64,000 nucleotides of DNA from Pithys albifrons albifrons (Eukaryota > Chordata > Aves > Passeriformes > Thamnophilidae). The DNA is taken from positions 27,606,523 to 27,670,522 of the forward strand of contig NC_092462.1 in assembly GCF_047495875.1 (NCBI RefSeq), written 5' to 3'. Below the pieces are notes generated by a model. The model did not search any database. It saw only the letters and a program-made list of their open reading frames with translations, and was not told the origin of the DNA. Positions within the stretch are counted from its first letter, which is position 1, and the number at the start of each line of letters is the position of its first letter. Below, one piece after another: positions 54,403 through 64,000 of this stretch. Position numbers and translations under genes: made by a program.

Positions 54403-55521
54403 GTACAGCTCAAGCATCACAGGCAACATGGGCTCTAAGAGCCTTCCCTTTCCTTCAGAAAACTGCTGACTAGAAACTGAAATGGGCCAGGAAAACATTT
54501 TGCCTTATATATGAATACTCTATAGGAGAACTTGTACACTGCCCCGGAACCCTCTGTAGGGAATGAGATGCAACATCTACATGAGGCTGCAAAGATGTGA
54601 TTCATTCCAGGGACACAGCTTCAGTATGCAAGCACTGAACTTTGAGATTTTTTTTCTTTGGTAGGTGTTAGCATTGAGCCTGGAGAGTAAATGCTGTGAA
54701 CTGCCCCCACATAAAGTCACAAATGTAGGGTTCAGCCCTATCTACCCCAGAGGCCACAGGTACAGGTGAGCAGCTGAATTCTTTTCCTGAGTTTTTTTTT
54801 CCAGTTAGAATATTCGCAAGTTTTTCCCATTGTCTAAATAAAAGTCACAGTAATAACTGAAAGAAAGGTATAGATGTGGGTCATTGCTATACGTTGCTGT
54901 TTTCAGATTTCCCTGGACACTTTCATTGGGTGGGTACTTTCATCCAGGCTTCTTGCTAGTGCTTTCATGGTCTTTGTGTTGTGCATGGAAGTTGCAGTGC
55001 ACATAGCCAGGTGCAACACTAGATGTGCCCTGGGCAGGGGTTAGGCCATGAACAGGCATAGGAAAAATGTATGAAAAAATCAGGCTTTTCCCAGGGACTG
55101 CCTTCTCAGTTTGCATGGAGGGTCAAAGGCATGCAAAAAACTTTTTATGAGTCTAATGCTTTTTTGAAGTCAGTTCCTGGCCTTGAGAAGGAAAGCCTTT
55201 GGAAATAGCATGTTATGATACCACTTGGTCCTATTGCAGTAAAATGCCTTGGCTTAGTTTACTTTTAAAAGAGTTTTATCTTATGCATTTCAGTTGTTAC
55301 AGTGACTGTGGCTCTGTTCATGCTTCAACTGATAAAAGCCAGTAACAATGAGTTTGCTGAGATGCTAGTGAACATGTCAGGTGTAGCACAATACTTTCTT
55401 GAATTCAAAACCTATGTTTAAATCTCCAGATAACACAGAACTTTAATTTGCAAACATCAAGATACTTACCTGAGCTTACTGGAGATAATTTTAGTGTTAA
55501 TAGATAATTGCATTTTTATAC

Positions 55522-55607
55522 TGGTGGTTTGGTTTTTTGTTTGGTTTTGTTTGTTTGGTTGGTTGGTTTTTGTGGGTTTTTTTCTGGTTTTTTTTGGTTT
55601 TTTTTTT
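55522..55607. repeat. G/T-only low-complexity tract
   Basis: About 86 bases almost entirely of T with G pairs (GGTTTT, TTTGTTT, GGTTGGTT units). Its complement is an A/C-rich strand. It could be a diverged simple repeat or the eroded tail of an unrecognised element. Confidence 0.8.
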
Positions 55608-57810
55608 AAGAAAACTTTATTTTAGAATATCTGTCCAGCTTTGGTCTAGAAGGCTTAATTTTAGAGTTGCAGCTCTGTTTTGAAGGAAACTTGCACACAC
55701 ACCCTGGCCTAATTCTGCACTGGTTTCACAAGCTGTTCTGTATAAATTTTGCCAGGCTTCAGAAACAGCTTAGAGCAGGCCAATGGGGCAGTCCTATGAC
55801 ATGTTGATTTTACTCTAAGTGTAGAGAGAAATAGTTCTTCCTTTAGTTTAATATTTTAAAATCCCACTTATTTTTCTGCTTTTGGAGACTAAAAAGCTTG
55901 CTATGACCAGACGTGTAAAATATGGAGTCCTCATGGCCCATTTCATTACCCCTACGAGTACAAACTCTTCTTTCTAACAGCCAGTGAGTCCAAAGGAAGC
56001 ACACTGTGTGCTTATAGGTGTCCCCTTCAAAAATGAATAGGTGAGGAGACAAGGCTGGGAGCAGTTCCTGAGGGAGGGGTAGGTAGATGATGTAGGTGAT
56101 GAGTGGAGAATCTTGTTGAGATTCAGGATGGGCAGAGGACCCTGTAGCAGTCGTTCTAGGGACTTGTTTGCTGGAGCCAAGAAGGGAGTTGGGAGGAGCC
56201 TCTTTTGAGAGGAATTTGGGGACTGTTTAGGAGCATGTCAAGAAGGTCGTACTTGTGTTGAGGAACTAGCAAGCTAGCCAAGACCTGGACATAAGGGCAT
56301 TTTGGATGGCGAGTGAGGAAACTGAGGCATGCCTCTGAGGGCATGACTTTAAGTTTTGAGAACTTTCTAAGTGCTACTTTGACAGTGAAGAAAACTAGTG
56401 TTAAATCTGCTCTCCAAAGGGTAACTAGAAAACCATGAGGGAAAGCAAGACTCCTTGCCCTGCTATGGGACAGGGGCTCCTTCACAGAAATGAGTCAAGC
56501 AATAATTGATTACTGACGTATGTGTTGAAGCTTACGTGGCCAAAACCAAACTTGCCTTAACTTTAAGATCTTTCACATGGTGAAAATATATGATAGCAGA
56601 ATATAAAAATCAGTTATTCCAAACTGTATTTTAATGCATTGTTTCCTCAGAGGTACTGAACTTGCTGACAATGCACATGCTTTTGAGTTGAGTGAACAGC
56701 TTTTTAGCAAGGAGACGATCAGAAAATATTTATAATGCCTAGCCTCCTTGTGGCTCATGATGCTTTCCTGCTTGCATTGCCAAGTCCAGTAAATTAGTAC
56801 AGTTTAGAGAATCACTTTTTCATAGTTTATGAAAAAACATAACTTTACAGCTTTTGTTGAAAAGTAGTCTTGAAAAAATATTTTCAACCAAGGCAAAATT
56901 ACCTCATATTGTGCAAGCAGACCAGAACTGTTGTTATGTTTACTCTGCCCTGTGAGCATAGAGCTTAGTCTCCAAGACTTTGCTCAGTTGAAATTAAGAT
57001 TCAGACCTCATACCAATTCTAATTATCAAAGTCATGTGAGACAAATCAAACCAGAAAACAGGCAAAATCTCCTGAGTTTTTGGTTAATTGGGAATGTAGG
57101 GACTGAGTTTACCCTTTGTTTCCTTAGGAAATCAATTCCTTTTGGAGACCTACAGTTAGGGAAGTATGGGTTGTTATTTTCACTTGCAGTGTGTCAGTGG
57201 TCTAAGAGGGCTGAAAAGGAGTCATGCCACTTGACTTTTCTATCCTTGTTCCTAAGTCATGTGTTCCAGTTGTCTTCTGATGCCAAGGTAAAATTAGATA
57301 AGTTATTCTGTAGAGAATTCTCCCTGAGAAAGCAGACTTACTCATGATACTTCCAACACAGTTTAGGATTTGGGGATGACACACAGGCAATCTGAGTGTT
57401 TTAAAGCCGAAGATAAACTTTAGTTCCTGGGCACAAGGTGAAGGTGAGGGAAGGAATGCTGCTAAGGAATGTTATGACCTGAAGGAGAAAATGCTGAAGG
57501 AATAGATGGTTGTAAGCTACTGAGTTTCATTTATCTAAACATCCACGCTTAGTTGTTAAGGATCTCCCTCCCAAACCAAGAGGTGTTATACCTCAAAGGC
57601 AATTAAATGCTTAGAAGAAAAAAAAGTGGCACTGTCTTCCTAAACCCAGAAGTAATAGCATGTTTTATAGACAGACACCTTGTGTGGATATCAAGAGTAC
57701 ATAGTAAAGCTCTAGAACTATAAAGAGCTCTGTCTTTTATGGGGCACTATTCTGTTACCCATGTAAGGAGGCTGGCCAGGGCAAGGCATACCTTATTCAA
57801 GCATAAGCAA

Positions 57811-58110
57811 GAAACTGCAGAAACAGTTCAGAAAACTGTTCTGTTATGCAGTTTGGCAGACCCGAATGATGATGCTTATATGAGGAATTAATCTATGTTT
57901 ACTTTAGAGGGGGAAAAAAAGGATGAAATATGCAAGATCTTAAAGAAGAAGAATAAAATAGTATATGTTAAATTTTATAAATCCTGCCAAGATGTGCAAA
58001 GGTAGTGAACTTACTCATGGAAATGAAATGAAGAACGGAACCAGAGCAACCTCTGTGGAAAGTTTTTCAACTGACTACTGAAAAGCTTGGAGAGAAAATA
58101 ATTATAATGA
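57811..58110 (+). pseudogene. Gag-like (capsid-type) remnant
   Basis: From 57811 one frame reads 28 codons to a stop and then continues about 35 more, with the texture of a gypsy capsid domain: VQKTVLLCSLADPNDDAYM, an acidic EGEKKDEICKIL, then a K/N/V-rich segment where family members have the 'yer..F' region. A later frame (58035-58070) reads ATSVESFSTDY, resembling the 'gEsvd.Fv..L' motif that follows in gag. The match is by pattern and order, not by invariant residues, so it is the weakest of the three domains. The G18 tract begins just downstream at 58118. No zinc-knuckle CCHC box was found. Confidence 0.5.
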
Positions 58111-58117
58111 AACTGGC

Positions 58118-58135
58118 GGGGGGGGGGGGGGGGGG
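58118..58135. repeat. G18 homopolymer inside the gypsy fossil
   Basis: Eighteen consecutive G followed by AGGAGGAGG. It interrupts the gag-like region and is probably a later microsatellite expansion. It can form a G-quadruplex. Confidence 0.95.
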
Positions 58136-58954
58136 AGGAGGAGGATGACACAGGAGATGCAGTGGGATACAAGAAATTGAGTTCCTCAGAGAGACTCATT
58201 TTGCAGCCATGAAGCATTAAGGTAATGGGTAACAGCAAAAATAACTTATTTATAACTTGGGCTATAATACCAAAGCAACAATTCACAATCAAGAAAAAAT
58301 TGACAGCAGGGAATCCCCAAAAAAAGACTTTGTAAGCTTTATGTATGAGAAAAAAACTAGCAGGAAAACAACCAGACAACTCACTTGGAGTGATACAGTG
58401 GCATGAACAAAATAACACCTCAGAGATGGCAAATGGCATCCAGAATGCCAAGGAAAATTTGACACACATAAATATTTCAGGTAATACCACCAAGAAACCA
58501 TTAAATCTGCAGCAACTAATTTGTATAGTAGTCTCATCAACTAAAGGAAACCATATTAAAAGTACACAAGGGGCTATAACTTTGCTTCCGAAACTTCCAA
58601 AAGAAAACAGATTCTTTTTTTTGAAAGCCTGAGATGCTTCCAGATAATAGTACACAGTAGACTTGGAAACAGAGAAAAATGATTCAGGCTATAAAACATC
58701 TATCTTGAAAAATTACTGCATGTGTGCAAGATAAAAAGAGACAGCAGATTTGCTAAACTGGCAGCGCTAAAAACATTCGATATGTTCCCTCCTAGCCATG
58801 GAGAAGACATTTTAGATTTGGATAGGTCTGAGCAATTGAAGTGTTAGAGAGCCACAACCAAATACCTATGCTTGAAAAAATATATTATTCACAGTAGTTA
58901 AAAGAAAAAGAAAATTCTCTGTACTCAGAGACAAATGTTACTGTGTAAAGAAAA

Positions 58955-59020
58955 CAGTTACTAAATCATGTTTTGGACACTGGCAGAGATATGAATATTC
59001 TGTGCAGGTTGAAACCTTCA
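58955..59020 (+). pseudogene. Retropepsin (aspartic protease) active-site remnant
   Basis: One frame reads QLLNHVLDTGRDMNILCRL. The DTG triad (58976-58984), preceded by a hydrophobic residue and followed by the 'x-x-N-(I/V)-L' pattern, is the active-site signature of gypsy and retroviral proteases (family form: hydrophobic-D-(T/S)-G-A...N-V-L). The usual Ala after DTG is Arg here. Upstream codons contain stops, and the flap region of a protease is not visible. Its frame is the same as that of the DD box 100 bases downstream. Confidence 0.6.
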
Positions 59021-59083
59021 GTGGAAAGATCCTATTGCCACCCACGAGGCTGACAAATATGCATATGTAGCATCACCAAGGGT

Positions 59084-59388
59084 GATGACATTCTGATGTA
59101 TAGGTGCTGAGACAGTAGGATGGAAGCTGTGTCACATCATGCTCAATACTCATCTGTCTATAGTAAAAGCCAGGGGAGAAAATCTAGAATTGAAATAAAA
59201 CAATGAAATTGTCAGTGACTGTAGTTTCATCCATGGAACAATTCTGACCTTCTAAGAACTAAAACCTGATCTCCAAAAGGTAAAAGCAATACAGGAAAGC
59301 CTACTACTAAAGATATTAAATCAGTTCAGAGATTATTAGGGTTCTCTTTGCAAATAGAGGGTTAACAGATGTTTCTGAGGTGCTGGGG
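59084..59388 (+). pseudogene. Ty3/gypsy reverse-transcriptase remnant (palm DD to connection)
   Basis: Begins with GDDILMY (59081-59101), corresponding to the YxDD catalytic box (family form VDDIL). Then DSRMEAV (59111-59131) matches the helix after the box. A shift gives ARGENLELK, followed by FIHGTILTF (59226-59252) at the 'GH.(I/L)T' position, and ELKPDLQKVKAIQ (59256-59294). One further shift gives PTTKDIKSVQRLLGF (59300-59344), the 'P.P....vq.fLG' connection. Another gives LTDVSEVL (59362-59385), matching the 'p.LSevt.PL' segment that precedes RNase H. The DD-to-LG span is 86 codons, close to the usual 80-90. An internal stop lies at 59253-59255 and another at 59108-59110. Confidence 0.78.
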
Positions 59389-59390
59389 TT

Positions 59391-60999
59391 TGGTTCGTTT
59401 GTTTTTTTTTATTGAGCCCATGTTATCCCATTCGGATTATAAGAAATTCCACCAGCAATGGTAATGATTGCTCTGCAATCTGCCTGCCTTTCGCACTCCA
59501 CAGAAGAGCCTTGCATTCACCTGCCAATGGCACAGCAACAGCAGACCATGTAACAGAGCTCAGTAAGCAGTGGGTAGCCAGAGGGTCAGGATAAACCCAG
59601 AGGATAGGCATGCTACTTGTCCTAGGGTTTCCTTGCTGACTCTACTGTTCTCATTACAACCTGCTGAAACGATAACGTGCTGACAGGGCTAATGAAGCAA
59701 TGTTGAAGTGAGGAGAGGATGGCCATTCTGAAAAAATAATTGCACTTGTATTTCAAGTGAGGAAGCATGCCAATTTTTGCAATTAATGGAAAAGTTTTCT
59801 ATGACATCATGTCTGATGTTGCATTCTTTCCTGTCCTTATTCTCCCTGCTGTTAGGGGAAGCAGAGCAGGGCAAAAAGGGTGGAGGGAGAGTTAGAACTT
59901 TCCTGTCCCGCCATTGCAATTGACCATGTTCCAGTGAGGTATCAGACCAGAACTAAGCATAAGTAAAAGTGCTTGCAGGAATTACAGCATGACTGTTCCT
60001 TTTAGGACTGCCTGGCTTCAGGGCAGGTCACTGATAGTGGAAAAACTAAGGGCATGGAACAGAGCAGATCAAACAAGCTATCCAGTTATTTTAATGTCAA
60101 AAAAAATTGCCATAAGTAGTGACCTCTGGCTGAAGGATTGGTTAGAAGGGCTCATTTGAATAGTCTGCTAGTGGCAGGCTGTGGCTTTATAAGATGCTGA
60201 GTGCTGAAGTAATTTCCTAGCTTCCCTCTCTGCTATCATGTTGAAAAGTTTTGCTTTTTAGTGAGAGCAAGGGGAATGACTTGAGGGTGTCTTGAGTTTT
60301 TGTCAGGGACCTGCAGCTGCCAAGCTCCTGCCCCCCAGTTCTGGCCCCGTACCCCAGTCCAGTGGCTGCCCATGGAGGGAGCCACAGGCTCAATATGCTT
60401 CTTGTTGTGTCTTCCTACCTGGAGCTGCAAGGGTGGTGTGGCATGGCAGCTGCCCAGTCAGGCCACCAAGGCCTTTTCCACTGGCAGCTCCTCCTCTCTA
60501 CCACAGCCCACAATTGCCACGGGTCCCCGTCATGCTTCAAATAGGCAGTGGGAAATTGCTTCCATGAAAATTAGAATTGCCAATGCAGAGTGGTCCTCTT
60601 GCAGAGAGTGTGGGGGAGCCAGCCACAAGAGTGGGAGGTTTAAGCCATTTTTCCTAAGAGTAGCCTAATTAACCAAATGTATGTGTGTATATATATACAT
60701 ATTTATTTTTACATGTTCTTGGGGTTGTACTGAAAAGCTGGATTTTGGACAGTGCTTTTATGAAGTGAGGGGAGGAGGCTTCCAGAGGATTTGCCAGTTC
60801 CTGAGTCTCCTGTGTCCCCTGACGAGAAGCTCAGGCTCTTTCTCTCTGCAAGTCATATCTGTTCTAACTGCTTCATTAAGCTGCTGTGTGTCATGGTGGT
60901 GACTCCACAAATTTAAATTGTCTGCTTTTGCTCACAGGGGTGTGAAACTGGAGGACCAGGAGAACCAGCTCTGCAGCTGTATTTTCCACGTGTTGAATG
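59391..60999. other. Unique non-coding DNA
   Basis: Nothing recognisable continues the gypsy element here: no RNase H, integrase or LTR. A T9 run (59402-59410) lies at the boundary. A GC-richer patch at about 60290-60560 gives overlapping frames without family resemblance. A TG/TA tract lies at 60678-60702. Confidence 0.5.
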
Positions 61000-62240
61000 G
61001 GGGCTGATATAAACAAAATGCTTTTCCTTCAGGGTTTTGGCAGCTCTCACCCAATCTGTCGGAGAAATGGTTATGACTATTTCTCTGCTCTCAGATGAAG
61101 CTGGTGAAAACTTACAGCCTCTCTGGGAATTTCAGCTTCTTTCCACGGACCAGTAATAAAATCTGGTTTCATATTATGTTTAATTGCAGACAATTTCAAG
61201 TGTTAAAAAGTCTCTTCTGGCAGATGTAAAAAGAGGGAAAAACCCAAACCCACCCCACCTGCCCTTTTTTATGTCAAACCTAAATATTTCTTTTGACAAA
61301 TCCACAATTTTTACATGACCTGACCAGCTATTCTAAGAAGCTCTTCATAGCAGATATTTGCTACAACTAATACCTTACATTTTTTTCTCATTGTGTTCTT
61401 TGTTTAGTTTCTAAACAAATAATTTTTCTTAAATGATATTAATTTAGCCTAAATTATTAATTAAAAAGTTTGATTTCTTCTATAATTTTTATTGGCTTGT
61501 AATCTGTGTTTTTGCAATGCTTTTGGGTTGAATTGCAACTGCAACAAAATTGGCAGACATATTTTAAAAAAAGCCCTTAGTTAGAGAGTAATAAAACATA
61601 AAATCATATCAAGAGAGGAATTAATGCAGCAGCACCATTATACTAGAAGTGATTAAATGCACAAAAATCAATAAAATTGGATTTTTTTTTCTATTCCTCT
61701 ACATTGTTTTGTTTCTTTTTTTAAAAGGCACACCATTTTAAAAATGTTTTTGAAGGAGATTTTGTTTCAGAAGGTGTTACAGAAAACAAATAGCATAAAA
61801 GTCAGATGTTCAAGATGATATTCCTGCATAGCAATAGTTGTCATGTAGTTCTTTTGTAAAATGTTAACTTTTCTCATGATAAGTTGAAACTTTTGCTTAT
61901 TCACAGTTTCAAGGGTTTTTATGGCTAGAAGCAGCTTTCACAACCATAAACCTTTTCATCCAAATAGGACGCAAAAATAGAAAGTAAGCAGCAAATATTT
62001 TTGAACATTGAGGTGGCTAAAGCAACAGTGAATATGGAGAATAAATATGCAATAATTACAGCTGGTTCCAAATAACTCGTTTTGTGTTATCACACCGAGG
62101 AAAATATTTTTTACTGAACAAACTGCTCACTGAAAATGTTTCTCCTGCCTGTTCAACAAAACATAATTTAACAAGTGCTTCGGAAAGAAATTTGCTTTGT
62201 GCTACTGTCAAATATATTAGCTTTGAACTTGATTAGAGTT
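61000..62240. promoter_or_regulatory. Candidate conserved AT-rich regulatory block
   Basis: A repeat-free stretch rich in homeodomain-type core sites. It includes TTAATTAA (61457-61464) directly after the perfect inverted repeat TAATTTAG-C-CTAAATTA (61440-61456), plus several ATTA and ATAAAA sites. The even AT-rich texture without open frames resembles vertebrate conserved non-coding elements. Motifs and symmetry are seen; conservation and function are inference. Confidence 0.25.
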
Positions 62241-62604
62241 TCGATGCCAAAGTATGAGTGGAAGAAGTAGCCTGTGCTTTGAATAACAGAACTTTCCAGG
62301 AAAGATGGATGCATCATGAAACCGATATCATTTGGCAACTGACTGAGTAATATAGCTTTGAGAACTATATCTTCATGACAGATATTATTTATTATATTTT
62401 GGGTGAGAGTAGAATGTCAGGATGCCAATTCTGGGAAGTGCTCAAGACAAAAGAGGAGTTGAATAGTCTCATGGTAAATTTGAAGGAGGAACTGTGCTTT
62501 ACTTTCAGAATTTGCAGCTATTTTTCACTTGTGAATGTAACTCTGTGTCCTGGCTTTTGTGTGGGTTTTATTTTGTCAAACAATTACATAGAATTGTAAA
62601 TTGC

Positions 62605-62633
62605 AACCTTGCTAGCAAGGTGCTAGCAAGGTT
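62605..62633. repeat. Perfect 13-bp inverted repeat with 3-nt loop
   Basis: AACCTTGCTAGCA (62605-62617), AGG (62618-62620), TGCTAGCAAGGTT (62621-62633). The arms are perfectly complementary. The structure can also be read as a tandem duplication of the 11-mer GCTAGCAAGGT (62611-62621 and 62622-62632) next to a 16-bp palindrome ACCTTGCTAGCAAGGT (62606-62621). A small slippage duplication of half a palindrome would create exactly this. No transposon or terminator context is present. Confidence 0.95.
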
Positions 62634-63140
62634 AGAATAAATACAATCATGATTCATCTTTACAGAGGAATCTTTTCAGCTAAGGAGGTGGTGGCATCAG
62701 ACAGTGGTATAGCAGGAGGACTATTAAATGCAGTTACAGTTAGTGCTTATGCTTAGGATGCTCTTTCTGCTGGAAAACTTTCAGATTTGCACCTCCAGTG
62801 CAGCTGGTGACTGGGACTATAAGCACAACAAGGATGCAAGTTCTGGATGGTTGTTATTGAATGATGTGACCTGTGTTTTAATGTTCATGGATATAATTGC
62901 TCATTATTTTGTTCTTAGTTCTTATTGTGAAGCCTCACTGGGCCTTTGCATTTCTTTCAGTTAAGTACATGACACATTTGAACAAAAGTTAGAGATTTGA
63001 AGAAAGTAGCTCAAATTTCAAACTTCTCTGTAAATATTTGTCCAAAGTATGCTTGATATATGCACATGAGGACTTTGAACAAAATATTTTTTTATCTTTA
63101 TTATTTCATTGCTTTGATTTGAATTTAGGAAAGGATATCC

Positions 63141-63154
63141 AGTACCATGGTACT
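63141..63154. repeat. Perfect 14-bp palindrome
   Basis: AGTACCATGGTACT equals its own reverse complement. It has no known role here. Confidence 0.9.
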
Positions 63155-63284
63155 TTGCTGTAGCTATCACATTTCACTATCAGTGCCTGTGATCATAGGG
63201 GCTCACATGCTTTTCCTTAACTAGGCAACTGATGTTCTTGCAAATGAAAAATGTTTTAAGTAGTGTTTTAATGTTCCTTTTTTC

Positions 63285-63312
63285 TTTTTTTTTTGGGGGG
63301 GGGGGGGGGGGG
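63285..63312. repeat. T10-G18 compound homopolymer
   Basis: Ten T (63285-63294) directly followed by eighteen G (63295-63312). Prone to slippage and to G-quadruplex formation. Confidence 0.95.
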
Positions 63313-64000
63313 AATATTTAAATGGCTGTTTACACAGATTATTGACCTAATGGGATATTTTCCTTAATTTCTGAAATGCCTTTAAATCCTGAATGATTCT
63401 CCATTTCAAGATAGATAATAACTACTACCCTTAACACTACAATAGCCTGCAAATTCTTAGCAGTTTCTTGAAGACTGTCTTCCTTGTCCCCGCGTAAGCA
63501 GGACATACATGCTTGGAGTTTTGCCTGATTTGTAGGAGTTACAGTTTGTCTCAGAGATACTGCAGGTTCTCTGGTTATCATATACCTTCTGGTGGCTGGA
63601 AGAGTCTGGAAACTTGGCTCTTGTTCCATTCAGCACCGCCTTCCCTTCCCATTCCTTTCCTCCCCTATAACAGAGGGATTGTGCTTGTTCTCTTTGTGCT
63701 ATCACAATTTAGGCAGTGATTTTGAAACTGTCTATTCCAAAGCAGGCTTTCCATGAGCTGCTTGGTGTAAATCAGGTAGTCTGTTTGCATAGAGGATGTA
63801 GAGCAATGTCAGTTGCTCATAGCTTGCAAAGACCTCAGCAGCTGCTGTCAGGTTTTGAGGTTAGGCAATGAAGTGTGCATCTCTTCCATACTCTATCGTG
63901 ATCTAGTACTTCGAAGTGTTAAACAATTTTGCTTGTATGTAGGTTTATTGATAGTTCATAGTAATTACGGGGGTAGTGTTGGGAAGAGAGACTATCCTTT

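Larger units (their letters stand above)
57800..59390 (+). mobile_element. Fossil Ty3/gypsy-type LTR retrotransposon (gag-PR-RT)
   Basis: Plus-strand translation in shifting frames gives, in the order of a Ty3/gypsy polyprotein: a gag-like stretch (about 57811-58110), an aspartic-protease DTG motif (58976-58984), then reverse-transcriptase palm, thumb and connection motifs (59084-59388). Strongest are ELKPDLQKVKAIQ (59256-59294) and SVQRLLGF (59321-59344), which match the region after the catalytic DD of gypsy polymerases in wording and spacing. Stops and at least three frame changes show long decay. Almost all of the reverse transcriptase between the protease and the DD, and everything downstream (RNase H, integrase), is missing. 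No LTRs or primer-binding site were identified. The sense strand is A-rich, as in many retroelements. Gypsy elements are scarce in birds. A diverged retrovirus pol is a less likely alternative, because the GLKPD-type thumb wording is typical of gypsy. Confidence 0.72.
62241..64000. other. Unique non-coding DNA to the window end
   Basis: No gene or interspersed repeat was recognised. Frames at 62375-62599, 62728-62964 and 63339-63629 match no family and lack exon signals that I can support. The block contains the 29-nt inverted repeat, a 14-bp palindrome (63141-63154) and the T10-G18 tract. Confidence 0.45.

Noticed and set aside
56931..57347. 138-codon plus-strand open frame upstream of the gypsy fossil
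   Set aside because: No recognisable domain, no exon signals, and no similarity by eye to gag or any other family. Length is within chance for a 64-kb window.
58011..58655. Longest open frame in the window (214 codons, minus strand)
   Set aside because: It is antisense to the gypsy-like gag region. The A-rich sense strand depletes stops on the complement, and its Pro/Gly stretch is just the G18 tract. The translation is a Phe/Leu/Ser-rich artefact with no domain.
1..64000. CRISPR arrays, tRNA/rRNA genes, operons, CpG-island promoters
   Set aside because: Looked for and not seen. The window has the character of vertebrate non-coding DNA.

Overview
The window looks like non-coding nuclear DNA from a sauropsid, most probably a bird. 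It is AT-rich, has no operons, no tRNA or rRNA genes and no CpG island. Its recognisable interspersed repeats are mainly CR1 LINEs, including the CR1 3' end with ATTCTRTG octamers; no mammalian Alu, L1 or B1 was seen. Turtle or crocodilian DNA cannot be excluded from sequence alone. No host protein-coding exon could be supported on either strand. The longest open frames (up to 214 codons) are explained by base composition, by repeats, or as antisense shadows.

Layout. 1-6148: unique AT-rich DNA with a 47-nt pure pyrimidine run at 4670-4716. 6149-6201: a CR1 3' tail. 7904-8350: a 5'-truncated CR1 whose ORF2 C-terminus is still in frame. 8712-9398: a weakly coding-like stretch that I cannot assign. 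19215-20850: a long, decayed, minus-strand CR1 covering part of the reverse transcriptase to the 3' end, with a plus-strand CR1 3' fragment (about 19415-19487) nested in it. 20851-57800: gene-desert DNA with homopolymers, a 30-nt alternating purine-pyrimidine run (54373-54402), and stretches resembling conserved non-coding regulatory DNA. The best of these is 53170-53960, which holds an exact PBX/MEIS-type site overlapping an E-box.

57800-59390 is the most interesting segment. On the plus strand, in shifting frames and in the right order, it carries a gag-like stretch, an aspartic-protease DTG motif, and reverse-transcriptase palm/thumb/connection motifs typical of Ty3/gypsy (Metaviridae-type) LTR retrotransposons. 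It has many stops and frameshifts, and most of the reverse transcriptase between the protease and the catalytic DD is missing. Gypsy-type elements are rare in birds, so this looks like an old fossil. It also explains the long minus-strand open frame there as a composition artefact.

59391-64000 is again unique DNA. It has a probable conserved AT-rich block (61000-62240), a perfect 13-bp inverted repeat with a 3-nt loop (62605-62633), and a T10-G18 tract (63285-63312). The genes do not 'work together' here: the window reads as an intergenic or intronic landscape of decayed transposons and possible distal enhancers.
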